A stretch of DNA of 43,831 bases from DASXSB01 sp036506275 (GTDB taxonomy: Bacteria > Methylomirabilota > Methylomirabilia > Rokubacteriales > CSP1-6): assembly GCA_036506275.1 (NCBI GenBank), contig DASXSB010000008.1, positions 1 through 43,831 on the forward strand, read 5' to 3'. The notes under the pieces were generated by a model. It ran no database searches. It saw only the letters and a program-made list of their open reading frames with translations, and was not told where the DNA came from. Within the stretch, counting starts at the first letter, position 1; each line of letters opens with the position of its first letter. The position numbers and the translations under genes are program-made. Of this stretch, positions 25,429 through 33,280 are shown in pieces.

Positions 25429-25567
25429 GGCCGGCCCCCAGCATAGCAGTTACCGTCCGGTGCGCCGGGCGGCTGCGACCGGCATCGACCTGGGACGCCG
25501 GCCCGGGGCCTTTGGAGAGCAACGGCGATGCCACGCGCGGAACGCCGGAACCCCTGCGACCGCGTGG

Positions 25568-25579
25568 TAAGATCGCCAG
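25568..25579 (+). promoter_or_regulatory. -10 element of a probable leaderless promoter for the NamZ fusion
   Basis: TAAGAT at 25568-25573 is followed by six bases (CGCCAG) and then GTG 25580. No Shine-Dalgarno sequence is present. Confidence 0.45.
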
Positions 25580-28060
25580 GTGGTTCGGGCGCTCGGGCTT
25601 CTCGTGGCATTGCTCCTGGTGGGGAGCGCGGCGGAAGCCCAGTCCAGGCCTGATTTCGGCGACGCCGAGGCCTCCGCCCGGGACGCCGTCGCCTCCGGGG
25701 ACATTCCGGGCGTTGTAGTCCTGGTTGGTAAAGGTGACCAGATCCTCTACCACCGGGCGTTCGGTAACCGGACCCTCCTCCCCGAGCCCGTCCCCATGGC
25801 CCCGGATACGATCTTCGACATCGCCTCGCTCACGAAGCCCTTCGGAACCACCCTTGCCGTGATGGCCCTCGTGGAGCGGGGGGCCATCGACCTGGACGCG
25901 CCCCTCGGGCAATACCTCAAGGAATTCAAGGGCCGCCCGTTCCAGGGGGTCACCATTCGACGCATGCTGACCCACAGCGCCGGCTTCCCCGGCTACCCGC
26001 CCAACGCGACGGTGGAGCGAGGCTTCCCGCGCGCAGCCGCCTCGCTGGCGGCGATGAAGCTCGACTATCCGCCGGGCGGGAGCTTCCAGTACAGCGACAC
26101 GGGGTTCATCCTGCTCGGCGAGGTGGTGCGGCGCGTCTCCGGCCAGCCCCTCGATCGTTACCTCGATCGCATCCTCTTCCACCCGCTGGAACTGCGCGAC
26201 ACGTCGTTTCACCCGACCGAGCGCTCGCGGGTGGCCGCCACCGAGATCTTCAACGGCCGGTTGCTGCGGGGCGAGGTGCATGACCCGCGGGCGCGATTGC
26301 TCGGTGGCGTAGCCGGCCACGCCGGCATGTTCTCCACCGCCTCCGACCTCGCGCGTATCTGCCAGATGCTGCTCGACAACGGCGCCCTCGGCCGCAAGCG
26401 CGTCTTCAACCCGGCCACCGTGAGGCTGATGTGGACGCGGTCGCCGGAGGGATGGGGCTCGCGGGCCCTCGGCTGGGACGCGATGTCGTCGTACACGCAG
26501 GGGATGGCGCTGTTCTTCCCCGCCGGCTCCGTCGGTCACACCGGCTTCACGGGCACTTCGGTCTGGATCGACCCCTCGAGTCGCAGCTACCTGATCGTCC
26601 TCACCAATCGCGTACATCCGAACGGCGGCGGCTCCGCGCGCATCCGCGAGTTACGACAGCGGATGACGGCGGCCGTGGGCGCCACCCTCTTCAGTCCGTC
26701 ATCGGTGCCGCCGGCCGCCACGGATGCCACCGCTGCCGACGATGCGCCTGCCAACGGAAACGAGAGCCCGGACGGCAAGAACGACGCCGACAAGAGCACC
26801 GACGCCAAGAACGCGGACGGCAGCGTGAGCACCAGCACCGGCGCTCCCACCGGCGGCCCGACCGCTCCCGACGCGGCGGCGCCGGAGGTGACGCCGCCCG
26901 CCACCCCGCCGCCGGCCCGCGTCGTCCTTCGGCCGATACGCTCCGGGCTCGACGTCCTCGTCGATCGGAACTTCACGATGCTCGCCGGCCACCGGGTGGG
27001 GCTCGTCACCAACCAGACCGGCATCGACGCGCGCGGGCGCCGCGGCATCGACCTCATCGCCAACGCCGCCGGTGTGCGGCTGGAGGCGATCTTCTCGCCG
27101 GAGCACGGGCTCACCGGTACTTCCAACACCAACGTGCCCCACGGCCGCGACCCGGTCACCGGCCGTCCGGTGTGGAGCCTGTACGGCTCCGCGCGTCGCC
27201 CCACCGCCGAGATGCTGCACAACGTCGACATGATCGTCTTCGACGTGCAGGACGTGGGCGCGCGCTATTACACGTACCTCACCACGCTCGTGTACGTGAT
27301 GGAGGAGGCCGCCCGCCACCGCATCCCCGTCGTCGTGCTCGATCGGCCGAATCCGATCACCGGGCGCGTGGTGGAAGGCCCGCTCATGGATCCGGATCTG
27401 ATCTCGTTCACGGCTCCGCATCCGATCCCGGTGCGGACCGGCATGACGATCGGCGAGTTCGCGCGCATGGCGGCGACCGAGCGCAGGATTCCCGTGAAGC
27501 TCACGGTGGTGCCGCTCGCCGGCTGGGACCGCTCGCGGTGGTTCGACGACACCGGTTTGCCGTGGGTGAACCCGTCGCCCAACATCCGCTCCGTCGCGCA
27601 GGCGCTGCTCTACGCGGGCGTCGGGCTCCTGGAAGCGACGAATCTCTCGGTCGGCCGCGGGACCGACATGCCGTTCGAGGTGGTGGGGGCGCCCTGGATC
27701 GATTCCAACGTGCTCGCCGACGTGCTCAACCGCCGGCACCTGGCCGGCGTTCGCTTCGAGCCGGTGTGGTTCACGCCGACCGAAGACGTGTATGCGCGCG
27801 TGTCGTGTGGCGGCGTACGGCTGGTCACCACGGACCGCGACGCCATCCGCCCGGTGACGGTGGCCTTCGCGGTGGCGGGGGCGCTACGCGAGCTCTACCG
27901 CGACCAGTTCAGGCCGGAGAGTATCCAGAACCTCCTCGTGAACCGGTCGACGATGTGGGCCTTCCTCAGGAGCGAACCGCTGGATCGAGTTCTCGCGTGG
28001 GCGGATATGGAACGCGTGAGCTTCCTGAACCGGCGGGCGTCGTATCTCATCTATCCTTGA
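25580..28060 (+). CDS. Fusion of a beta-lactamase-like serine hydrolase and a NamZ-type exo-N-acetylmuramidase (DUF1343)
   Basis: 826 aa. Residues 1-21 are a signal peptide (ALGLLVALLLVGSAAEAQS). Residues about 25-370 are a class C beta-lactamase-fold hydrolase with Ser83-Leu-Thr-Lys86, a YSDTGF second motif and a GHTGFTG third motif. Residues about 374-447 are a low-complexity Asp/Asn/Ala/Thr/Pro linker. Residues about 452-826 match PF07075 (NRP-type marks: LVTNQTGID, IFSPEHGLTG, FDVQDVGARYYTY, LDRPNPI, WVNPSPNIRS). NamZ enzymes remove terminal MurNAc from peptidoglycan chains. In Bacillus the namZ and beta-lactamase-like genes are neighbours, so this is a natural fusion of two wall-recycling steps acting outside the cytoplasm. 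Confidence 0.93.
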   Translation: MVRALGLLVALLLVGSAAEAQSRPDFGDAEASARDAVASGDIPGVVVLVGKGDQILYHRAFGNRTLLPEPVPMAPDTIFDIASLTKPFGTTLAVMALVERGAIDLDAPLGQYLKEFKGRPFQGVTIRRMLTHSAGFPGYPPNATVERGFPRAAASLAAMKLDYPPGGSFQYSDTGFILLGEVVRRVSGQPLDRYLDRILFHPLELRDTSFHPTERSRVAATEIFNGRLLRGEVHDPRARLLGGVAGHAGMFSTASDLARICQMLLDNGALGRKRVFNPATVRLMWTRSPEGWGSRALGWDAMSSYTQGMALFFPAGSVGHTGFTGTSVWIDPSSRSYLIVLTNRVHPNGGGSARIRELRQRMTAAVGATLFSPSSVPPAATDATAADDAPANGNESPDGKNDADKSTDAKNADGSVSTSTGAPTGGPTAPDAAAPEVTPPATPPPARVVLRPIRSGLDVLVDRNFTMLAGHRVGLVTNQTGIDARGRRGIDLIANAAGVRLEAIFSPEHGLTGTSNTNVPHGRDPVTGRPVWSLYGSARRPTAEMLHNVDMIVFDVQDVGARYYTYLTTLVYVMEEAARHRIPVVVLDRPNPITGRVVEGPLMDPDLISFTAPHPIPVRTGMTIGEFARMAATERRIPVKLTVVPLAGWDRSRWFDDTGLPWVNPSPNIRSVAQALLYAGVGLLEATNLSVGRGTDMPFEVVGAPWIDSNVLADVLNRRHLAGVRFEPVWFTPTEDVYARVSCGGVRLVTTDRDAIRPVTVAFAVAGALRELYRDQFRPESIQNLLVNRSTMWAFLRSEPLDRVLAWADMERVSFLNRRASYLIYP

Positions 28061-28132
28061 GCCTCCCGCGCACCGGATTGTCGTTCGTCGTCGTCTGACC
28101 TCCGGCTCCTGATCCGCGACTGTCTCGAGGCG

Positions 28133-28150
28133 GCCCGCCCGGTGGCGGGC
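28133..28150. terminator. GC-rich hairpin between convergent genes
   Basis: GCCCGCC (28133-28139), loop CGGT, GGCGGGC (28144-28150). It sits in the 92-bp gap between the NamZ fusion and the deacetylase, where both transcripts must end. There is no T-tract, so it is at best a weak or factor-assisted terminator. Confidence 0.4.
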
Positions 28151-28152
28151 GG

Positions 28153-29106
28153 CTAGCGCGTGATGACTTCCAGCTCCGGCGGCATCTCCACCCTGAGCTT
28201 CTCCTTGCGCGCGGCGGGAATGACCACCGTGCGGACGTTGCCATCGCTCACGAACCGCTCTTCCGGGTGCTGATCGAAGTAGGCGAGCCAGTAGGCGAGG
28301 TCGCGCTCGACGGCCTGGATGCGCGGGAGCCGGAGGGGATCGAAGCTCTTCGAGAAGGGCGAGGGCGCGGGGCCGCCCGCCACCATGAGGATCGCCTCGT
28401 GGTTGTACGTCGTCCCCTTGGCGACGCCGCGCACCGCCCAGCTCACGTCCTTCGGATAGACACCGTGTGGGAGCGCGATGGTCCGGATCCGATAGTCGGG
28501 GACGTGGCGCTGGATCCACTGCTGGGCTTCGGCGATCTGCCCGCGCACGACTGGCTCCTCGTACTTGCCGAGGTTGGCGTGCCAGAGCGTGTGGTTGCCG
28601 ATCTCGAAGCCGTGGCCGGCGAGGTACTGGAGCTTGCGGCCCTCGTATTCGGGCTGGTTGAAGAGGCGGTTGGGCTTGCTCGCCCCCGGCAGCACGTAGA
28701 ACGTGGCCACGTGGCCGAAGTCCGGATGCTCGCGGGCAAACGCTTCCAGGATCCCGACCGCGCACTTGGGATCGATGACGAGGCGGCCACCCTCCTCGAC
28801 GTACCGGAACTGGCCCGGCGAGGAATCGTCGAAGGTGAGCACCACCGGCGTCGTGCCGGCGGGCAGGTCGATGCGCCGGTCGAGGAGCGCGTTGAGCCCG
28901 AGGAGCCGGTAGCCACGCTTGTAGAGCGACTCCAGATCACCGCGGAAATTCTCGGGCGTCCGAGTCCAGCGCTCTTCCGGGTAGTCGATCTTGTGGTACT
29001 CGAGGATCATCACGCGGCCGAGCTCGTTCGGCGGCAGTGGCGCCTGGGCGCCTGCCGTGAAGGGGAGGAGAAGGCCGAGCGCGACGCCGGCGAGAGCGCG
29101 CGTCAC
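28153..29106 (-). CDS. Exported polysaccharide deacetylase (NodB homology)
   Basis: 317 aa from GTG 29106, which overlaps the upstream gene's stop as GTGA and gives a clear signal peptide (ALAGVALGLLLPFTAGAQA). The NodB domain shows the metal/base aspartates in VVLTFDDSSPGQF and the His pair in EIGNHTLWHANLGKY. Family members remove acetyl groups from N-acetylglucosamine polymers such as peptidoglycan or chitin. With the putative glycoside hydrolase upstream and the NamZ fusion downstream it forms a wall-polysaccharide cluster. A longer frame up to 29169 exists but lacks a good signal. Confidence 0.9.
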   Translation of the reverse strand: MTRALAGVALGLLLPFTAGAQAPLPPNELGRVMILEYHKIDYPEERWTRTPENFRGDLESLYKRGYRLLGLNALLDRRIDLPAGTTPVVLTFDDSSPGQFRYVEEGGRLVIDPKCAVGILEAFAREHPDFGHVATFYVLPGASKPNRLFNQPEYEGRKLQYLAGHGFEIGNHTLWHANLGKYEEPVVRGQIAEAQQWIQRHVPDYRIRTIALPHGVYPKDVSWAVRGVAKGTTYNHEAILMVAGGPAPSPFSKSFDPLRLPRIQAVERDLAYWLAYFDQHPEERFVSDGNVRTVVIPAARKEKLRVEMPPELEVITR

Positions 29107-30686
29107 TGAGCGGCGAGCGATCCTTTCGTGCGGAGCGCGGCTCCCGTGTAGTCGTTCCGGGGATTCCACAGCATCCAGCCCATCGCCCCCGCGTCCTCGC
29201 CGCCCTTGATCTGCGCGCGCACTTCGGCGACGCCGAAGATGCGACGGTCAAAGGCGTAGTCGCGGAAGTCCTGGAGCCAGGGCCGCACACGCACCACCGA
29301 TGTCGAGGACCGCTTGCGGATCAGCCGCACGCTCTCGTACACCACCTCGTAGGGATGCTGGACCGGGTTGCGATACCCCGGGATCCCGACGTGGTAGCCC
29401 GACGGGTAGACCATCGGGCAGATGTAGTCGAGGTGCGGAGCCAGCTCCTCGATGCGCTGGCCGATATCCGTGTCGTTCTCGTTGAACGCGGTGTAGCCGA
29501 AGAGGTCGGCGGCCACGAAGGCGCCCGTGGGCCCGATCTCGCGCCGCGCCCGACCGAGGAAGCTCGCGACGGTGGGCAGCCGTGTCTCGCGGTTCACGGG
29601 CCGGGAGTACTTCGCCGCCGCCAGGCGACCGTCGGTCGGGAAACGCACGTAGTCGAACTGGACCTCGTCGAAGCCCTTCGCCACCGCCTCCTTCGCGATG
29701 GCGATGTTGTACGCCCACACCTCTTCGCGGAAGGGGTCCATCCAGACGAGGTTCTCGCGGTCGATCCAGGGCTTGCCGCTCCGGGTGTCGGTGATGGCCC
29801 AGTCTGGACGGTGGGTGCCGAGGACATTGTCCTTGAAGGTGACGATGCGCGCGATCGTGTAGATGCCGCGGCGGCGGAAGTCGGACAGCATCGACTCCAT
29901 GTCGAGGATCACCGGACCCTGGGCGCCCGCCGCGAGCGCGAGCGGCACCTCGGTGCGGTACGGAATCCAGCCGCGATCGCCCTTGACGTCGATCACCACC
30001 GCGTTGAGCTCGGTCCGGGCCACGAGATCGAGGACCCGGTTGCGGATCCCCTTGTCCGAGATCCCGAAGTAGGTGAGATAGGCCGCCTTGATCGCCTGCG
30101 GCTTCAGCACCACCTCGAGGGGCCCGGTGGTGGGCTCGATCGTGACCTTCTCGTAGCCCGGCAGCTTCACGAGCAGCGGGCCCTCGGCGGCCGACGTGAT
30201 CGAGAACGCGCCCTCGGCATCGGTGAAGGTTTCCGTCCCGTTGACGACGACGGCGGCGCCGCGCGCGGGCGCACCCTTCTCGTCGAGAACGCGCCCGCTG
30301 ACCGGAGTGACCCAGGGCGTCCGCGGCGTCGTCGGCGTCAGCGTCGCCGGCGGAGCGGGCGGAGCGGACGGCGTCAGCTCGGGCGCGCTGCCCTTCGGCT
30401 CCGACGGTGGCGTCAGGCGCGGGCTCGGTACCGGCGTGTCGTGGCGAGGGACGGCGATCGTCGGGTACGCGGGGGACGCCGACGCCTCCGGTGTGGCGAC
30501 CTCGAAGGGAATGCTGGGGACGGCGGACAGCACGGGATGAGCCGGAGTCGTGGCCACCGTCTTCGCGCGCAAGCCCGTCGGCGTGAGGAGGCCGTAGCCG
30601 AAGGCGATTGCGATCGAGAGCAGGAGGACCGTGAAACCGCCGTCTACGAGATGACGACGTCGTTCCACGCCGAGCGGATCGAGCAT
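29103..30686 (-). CDS. Putative glycoside hydrolase (DUF4015, PF13200) with carboxypeptidase-regulatory-like domain
   Basis: 527 aa. An N-terminal membrane anchor (about 18-38, TVLLLSIAIAFGYGLLT) is followed by a Pro/Ser/Thr-rich stalk (about 45-135). A beta-sandwich domain resembling CarboxypepD_reg comes next (SGRVLDEKGAPARGAAVVV...FTDAEGAFSI). The TIM-barrel-like DUF4015 domain occupies about 205-520: AVVIDVKGDRGWI, FDEVQFDYVRFPTDG, DYICPMVYPSGY, AMGWMLWNPRNDY. The acidic residues in DEVQFDYVRFP are candidate catalytic residues. The protein probably acts on extracellular or wall polysaccharide from the outer face of the membrane. It is coupled to the deacetylase by a GTGA overlap. Confidence 0.88.
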   Translation of the reverse strand: MLDPLGVERRRHLVDGGFTVLLLSIAIAFGYGLLTPTGLRAKTVATTPAHPVLSAVPSIPFEVATPEASASPAYPTIAVPRHDTPVPSPRLTPPSEPKGSAPELTPSAPPAPPATLTPTTPRTPWVTPVSGRVLDEKGAPARGAAVVVNGTETFTDAEGAFSITSAAEGPLLVKLPGYEKVTIEPTTGPLEVVLKPQAIKAAYLTYFGISDKGIRNRVLDLVARTELNAVVIDVKGDRGWIPYRTEVPLALAAGAQGPVILDMESMLSDFRRRGIYTIARIVTFKDNVLGTHRPDWAITDTRSGKPWIDRENLVWMDPFREEVWAYNIAIAKEAVAKGFDEVQFDYVRFPTDGRLAAAKYSRPVNRETRLPTVASFLGRARREIGPTGAFVAADLFGYTAFNENDTDIGQRIEELAPHLDYICPMVYPSGYHVGIPGYRNPVQHPYEVVYESVRLIRKRSSTSVVRVRPWLQDFRDYAFDRRIFGVAEVRAQIKGGEDAGAMGWMLWNPRNDYTGAALRTKGSLAAQ

Positions 30687-30694
30687 CTGTAACG

Positions 30695-30723
30695 ACCATA
30701 GCGAGTGTTCGAACCGCGACCAA
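30695..30723 (-). promoter_or_regulatory. Sigma-70 promoter of the glycoside hydrolase-deacetylase operon
   Basis: Minus strand: TTGGTC (30723-30718), 17-bp spacer, TATGGT (30700-30695), then 8 nt to ATG 30686. With a start site 7-8 nt after the -10 the mRNA would be leaderless. On the opposite strand TACAAT (30740-30745) lies 8 nt before ATG 30754. Confidence 0.6.
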
Positions 30724-30753
30724 GCAAAATCGTGCGGCGTACAATCGGCGTGC

Positions 30754-31608
30754 ATGACGACGTCACCGCTCGGATGCAAGACGGCACGCCAACGTGTCAT
30801 CGAGGCGAACGGTGTACGTCTTCACTTCCTCGACGCCGGGATAGCGGGCGCTCCCGTCCTGCTCTTCTTGCACGGGGGAGCCGCCCACGCCCACTGGTTC
30901 GACGCCGTCACCCCCGCCTTCAGCGATCGCTTCCACGTCATCTCCCTCGACCAGCGTGGCCACGGCCAGAGTGACTGGCCGCGCCCGCCCGCCTACTCCA
31001 CGAAGGAGTTCACCGCCGACCTCGTCGCCCTCCTCGACGCGGAGGGCTGGGACCGCGTGGTCCTCATCGGCCACTCGATGGGTGGCCACAACGCGCTCTC
31101 GTTCGCGGCCTGGCATCCCGAGCGCGTGCAGGCGCTCGTCGTCGTCGATTCGCGACCCGCCATCCCCGACGACCGCCTGACGCTGATGCACCAGCGCGGC
31201 GAGCGGCCGCTCCGATTCCATCCCACGCGGGAGGCGGCGGTGGCGGCGTTCCGACTCCTGCCGCGGGAGACGGTGGCCGATCGCGCGCTCCTCACGCACA
31301 TGGCGGAAGAAGGCGTCGTGAAGCGCGAGGCGGGGTGGGTCTACCGCTTCGATCCCGCCAGCAACCGCGATCGCCAGCCCGTGGACGCCTGGGCCCTGCT
31401 CCACCGCATCGCCGCCACCACGCTCATCGTGCGCGGCGAGCTGAGCCCGGTGCTGCCTCCCCCGATGGCCGAGCGCATGCGCAACGCGATCGCGAAGACG
31501 ACGCTGGTCGAGATCCCGGGCGCTTACCACCACCTCGTGCTGGACGCCCCCGCCGCGTTCGCCGACGCCCTCGACGCCTTCCTCGCTCAGGTCCTCGCTC
31601 AGGTCTGA
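30754..31608 (+). CDS. Alpha/beta hydrolase
   Basis: 284 aa alpha/beta-hydrolase fold. It has the oxyanion HGGAAHAHWF, the nucleophile elbow GHSMGG (Ser), DQRGHGQSD before it, an acid probably in the strand near LIVRGELSPVL, and the catalytic His in PGAYHHLVLDAP. Substrates in this family are esters, lactones or haloalkanes and cannot be told apart here. The gene stands alone, divergent from the glycoside hydrolase operon and convergent with ubiE. The 90-bp gap after it shows nothing recognisable. Confidence 0.92.
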   Translation: MTTSPLGCKTARQRVIEANGVRLHFLDAGIAGAPVLLFLHGGAAHAHWFDAVTPAFSDRFHVISLDQRGHGQSDWPRPPAYSTKEFTADLVALLDAEGWDRVVLIGHSMGGHNALSFAAWHPERVQALVVVDSRPAIPDDRLTLMHQRGERPLRFHPTREAAVAAFRLLPRETVADRALLTHMAEEGVVKREAGWVYRFDPASNRDRQPVDAWALLHRIAATTLIVRGELSPVLPPPMAERMRNAIAKTTLVEIPGAYHHLVLDAPAAFADALDAFLAQVLAQV

Positions 31609-31698
31609 AGCGCAGAGCCCTCATTCGGTCAACGGTGCGAGCCCAGCGCGGGTTCCGGGCGCTGCCGTCGCCGACGGGGCCGCGACGCGCGCGGGCGC

Positions 31699-32391
31699 CT
31701 AGGCGACGCCGGTGTGGAGGGCGATGGTGCCGAGGCCGAGCCGGCGATGACGGACATCGCGCAGCCCGGCCTTTTCCATCAGTCGAGCGAGCTCGTCGGC
31801 GCTGACGAACGCGTAGACGGAGTCCGGGAGGTACGTGTACGCCTGGCGGTCACCGGCGATCACGGCGCCCACCGCCGGCACCACGTGGCGGAAGTAGAGC
31901 CCGAAGAGCCGGGCCCAGAGCGGGCTCGCCGGCCGCAGGATGTCGAGGGTGACCACGAGCCCGCCCGGCCGGGTCACCCGCCGCATCTCCTCGAGCCCGC
32001 GGGGCAAATCCTGGAGGTTGCGGAGGAGGAACGCGGAGGTGACGCACGCGAACGTTCCGTCCTCGAACGGGAGCGTGGCGGCGTCGGCGACGGTGAGCGC
32101 GATGCCGGGAGCGGCGCCGATCTTCCGGCGCGCGTGCGCCAGCATGCCCTCCGAGAAGTCGGCGCCGACGACGAACCGATCGCTGGTCTCGGCGCGGATG
32201 GCGCGGGCGAGGTCGCCGGTGCCGGTCGCCAGGTCCAGCACGGCGCCGGGAAGCGCTGCCGCCGCCGCCCGCGCCGCCGCTCTCCGCCAGGCGTGATGAC
32301 GGCCGCCCGTCATCAGACCGTTCATGAGGTCGTAGCGACCGGCGATGCGACCGAACATCGCCTGCACCTGGTCCGACTTGCCCGCGCTCAT
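31699..32391 (-). CDS. ubiE: Demethylmenaquinone/ubiquinone methyltransferase UbiE/MenG
   Basis: 230 aa SAM-dependent methyltransferase with family signatures: VQAMFGRIAGRYDLMNGLMTGG at the N-terminus, the SAM motif LDLATGTGDLARAI, ADFSEGMLAHARRK, and LRNLQDLPRGLEEMRRVTRPGG. It adds the ring methyl group in the last steps of menaquinone or ubiquinone synthesis. It is the last gene of the minus-strand operon with ubiA (10 bp upstream) and ubiD. Which quinone is made is not decided by sequence. Confidence 0.93.
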   Translation of the reverse strand: MSAGKSDQVQAMFGRIAGRYDLMNGLMTGGRHHAWRRAAARAAAAALPGAVLDLATGTGDLARAIRAETSDRFVVGADFSEGMLAHARRKIGAAPGIALTVADAATLPFEDGTFACVTSAFLLRNLQDLPRGLEEMRRVTRPGGLVVTLDILRPASPLWARLFGLYFRHVVPAVGAVIAGDRQAYTYLPDSVYAFVSADELARLMEKAGLRDVRHRRLGLGTIALHTGVA

Positions 32392-32401
32392 CGCGCGACC
32401 G

Positions 32402-33280
32402 TCAGCGCGGCATGCCCACGGCCATGCCCGCGATGACGGCGACCAGGACCACCACCGCCACGTAGCCGTTGACGTTGAAGAACGCCACGTTCAGGCGCGA
32501 GAGATCGTCCGCGCGCACGAGCGAGTGCTCGTAGGCGAGGAGCGCCGCCGCCACCGCCCAGCCCGCCCAGTAGAGGGCGCCTAGCCCCGTCATCCACCCG
32601 AGAAGCGCGAGCGCGCCCGCCGTGAGGAGGTGATTGACGCGCGCGGTGCGGAGGGCGGCCGCGATCCCGAAGCGCGCCGGTACGGAATGGAGGCGGTGGG
32701 CGCGATCGAAAGCGACGTCCTGGCAGGCGTAGATCAGGTCGAAGCCGGCGATCCACACCGTCAGCGCAAACCAGAGGACGACGGCGGGCGCGTCGAGCCG
32801 GCCGCGCACGGCGATCCACCCGCCGGCGGCCGCGATGCCGTCCGTGAAGCCGAGGATCCAGTGCGACGTCCACGTGAAGCGCTTCGTGTACGAGTAGCCG
32901 ATCAGGAAGGCGAGGGCGAGGGGCGCGAGGGCGAGACAGAGCGGATTCAAGAGCGCCGCCGCCCCGAACATGACGAAGGCGCCGAGCGCCGCCAGCACGC
33001 GCAGGGTTCCCGGCCGGAGGAGGCCGCGCGGCAAGTGGCGTCCGGCCGTGCGCGGGTTCCGCGCGTCGAGCTCGCGATCGACGACGCGGTTCACGGCCAT
33101 CGCGCACGTGCGCGCGCCCACCATCGCCACCGTCACCCAGATCGCCGTCCACCAGCCCGGCCAGCCGCGGGCGGCCAGGATCATCGCGATGTAAGCGAAG
33201 GGCAGGGCGAAGACGGTGTGCTCGAACTTGATGGCGTCGAGCAGGTGCGACGCCGTGCTCAGAGGCCGTACTCCGTCCAC
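32402..33280 (-). CDS. ubiA: UbiA-family prenyltransferase
   Basis: 292 aa from GTG 33280, with about eight to nine membrane helices. The two Asp-rich motifs of UbiA enzymes are visible: NRVVDRELDARNPRTAGR (first) and YACQDVAFDRAHRLHSVPARFG (second), which bind the Mg2+-diphosphate of the prenyl donor. It attaches the isoprenoid tail to a quinone precursor such as 4-hydroxybenzoate, or a futalosine-pathway naphthoate (MqnP-type). It overlaps the ubiD 3' end by 22 bp; a CTG start at 33262 overlapping the stop is an alternative. The UbiD-UbiA-UbiE order supports a complete late quinone operon. Confidence 0.93.
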   Translation of the reverse strand: MDGVRPLSTASHLLDAIKFEHTVFALPFAYIAMILAARGWPGWWTAIWVTVAMVGARTCAMAVNRVVDRELDARNPRTAGRHLPRGLLRPGTLRVLAALGAFVMFGAAALLNPLCLALAPLALAFLIGYSYTKRFTWTSHWILGFTDGIAAAGGWIAVRGRLDAPAVVLWFALTVWIAGFDLIYACQDVAFDRAHRLHSVPARFGIAAALRTARVNHLLTAGALALLGWMTGLGALYWAGWAVAAALLAYEHSLVRADDLSRLNVAFFNVNGYVAVVVLVAVIAGMAVGMPR

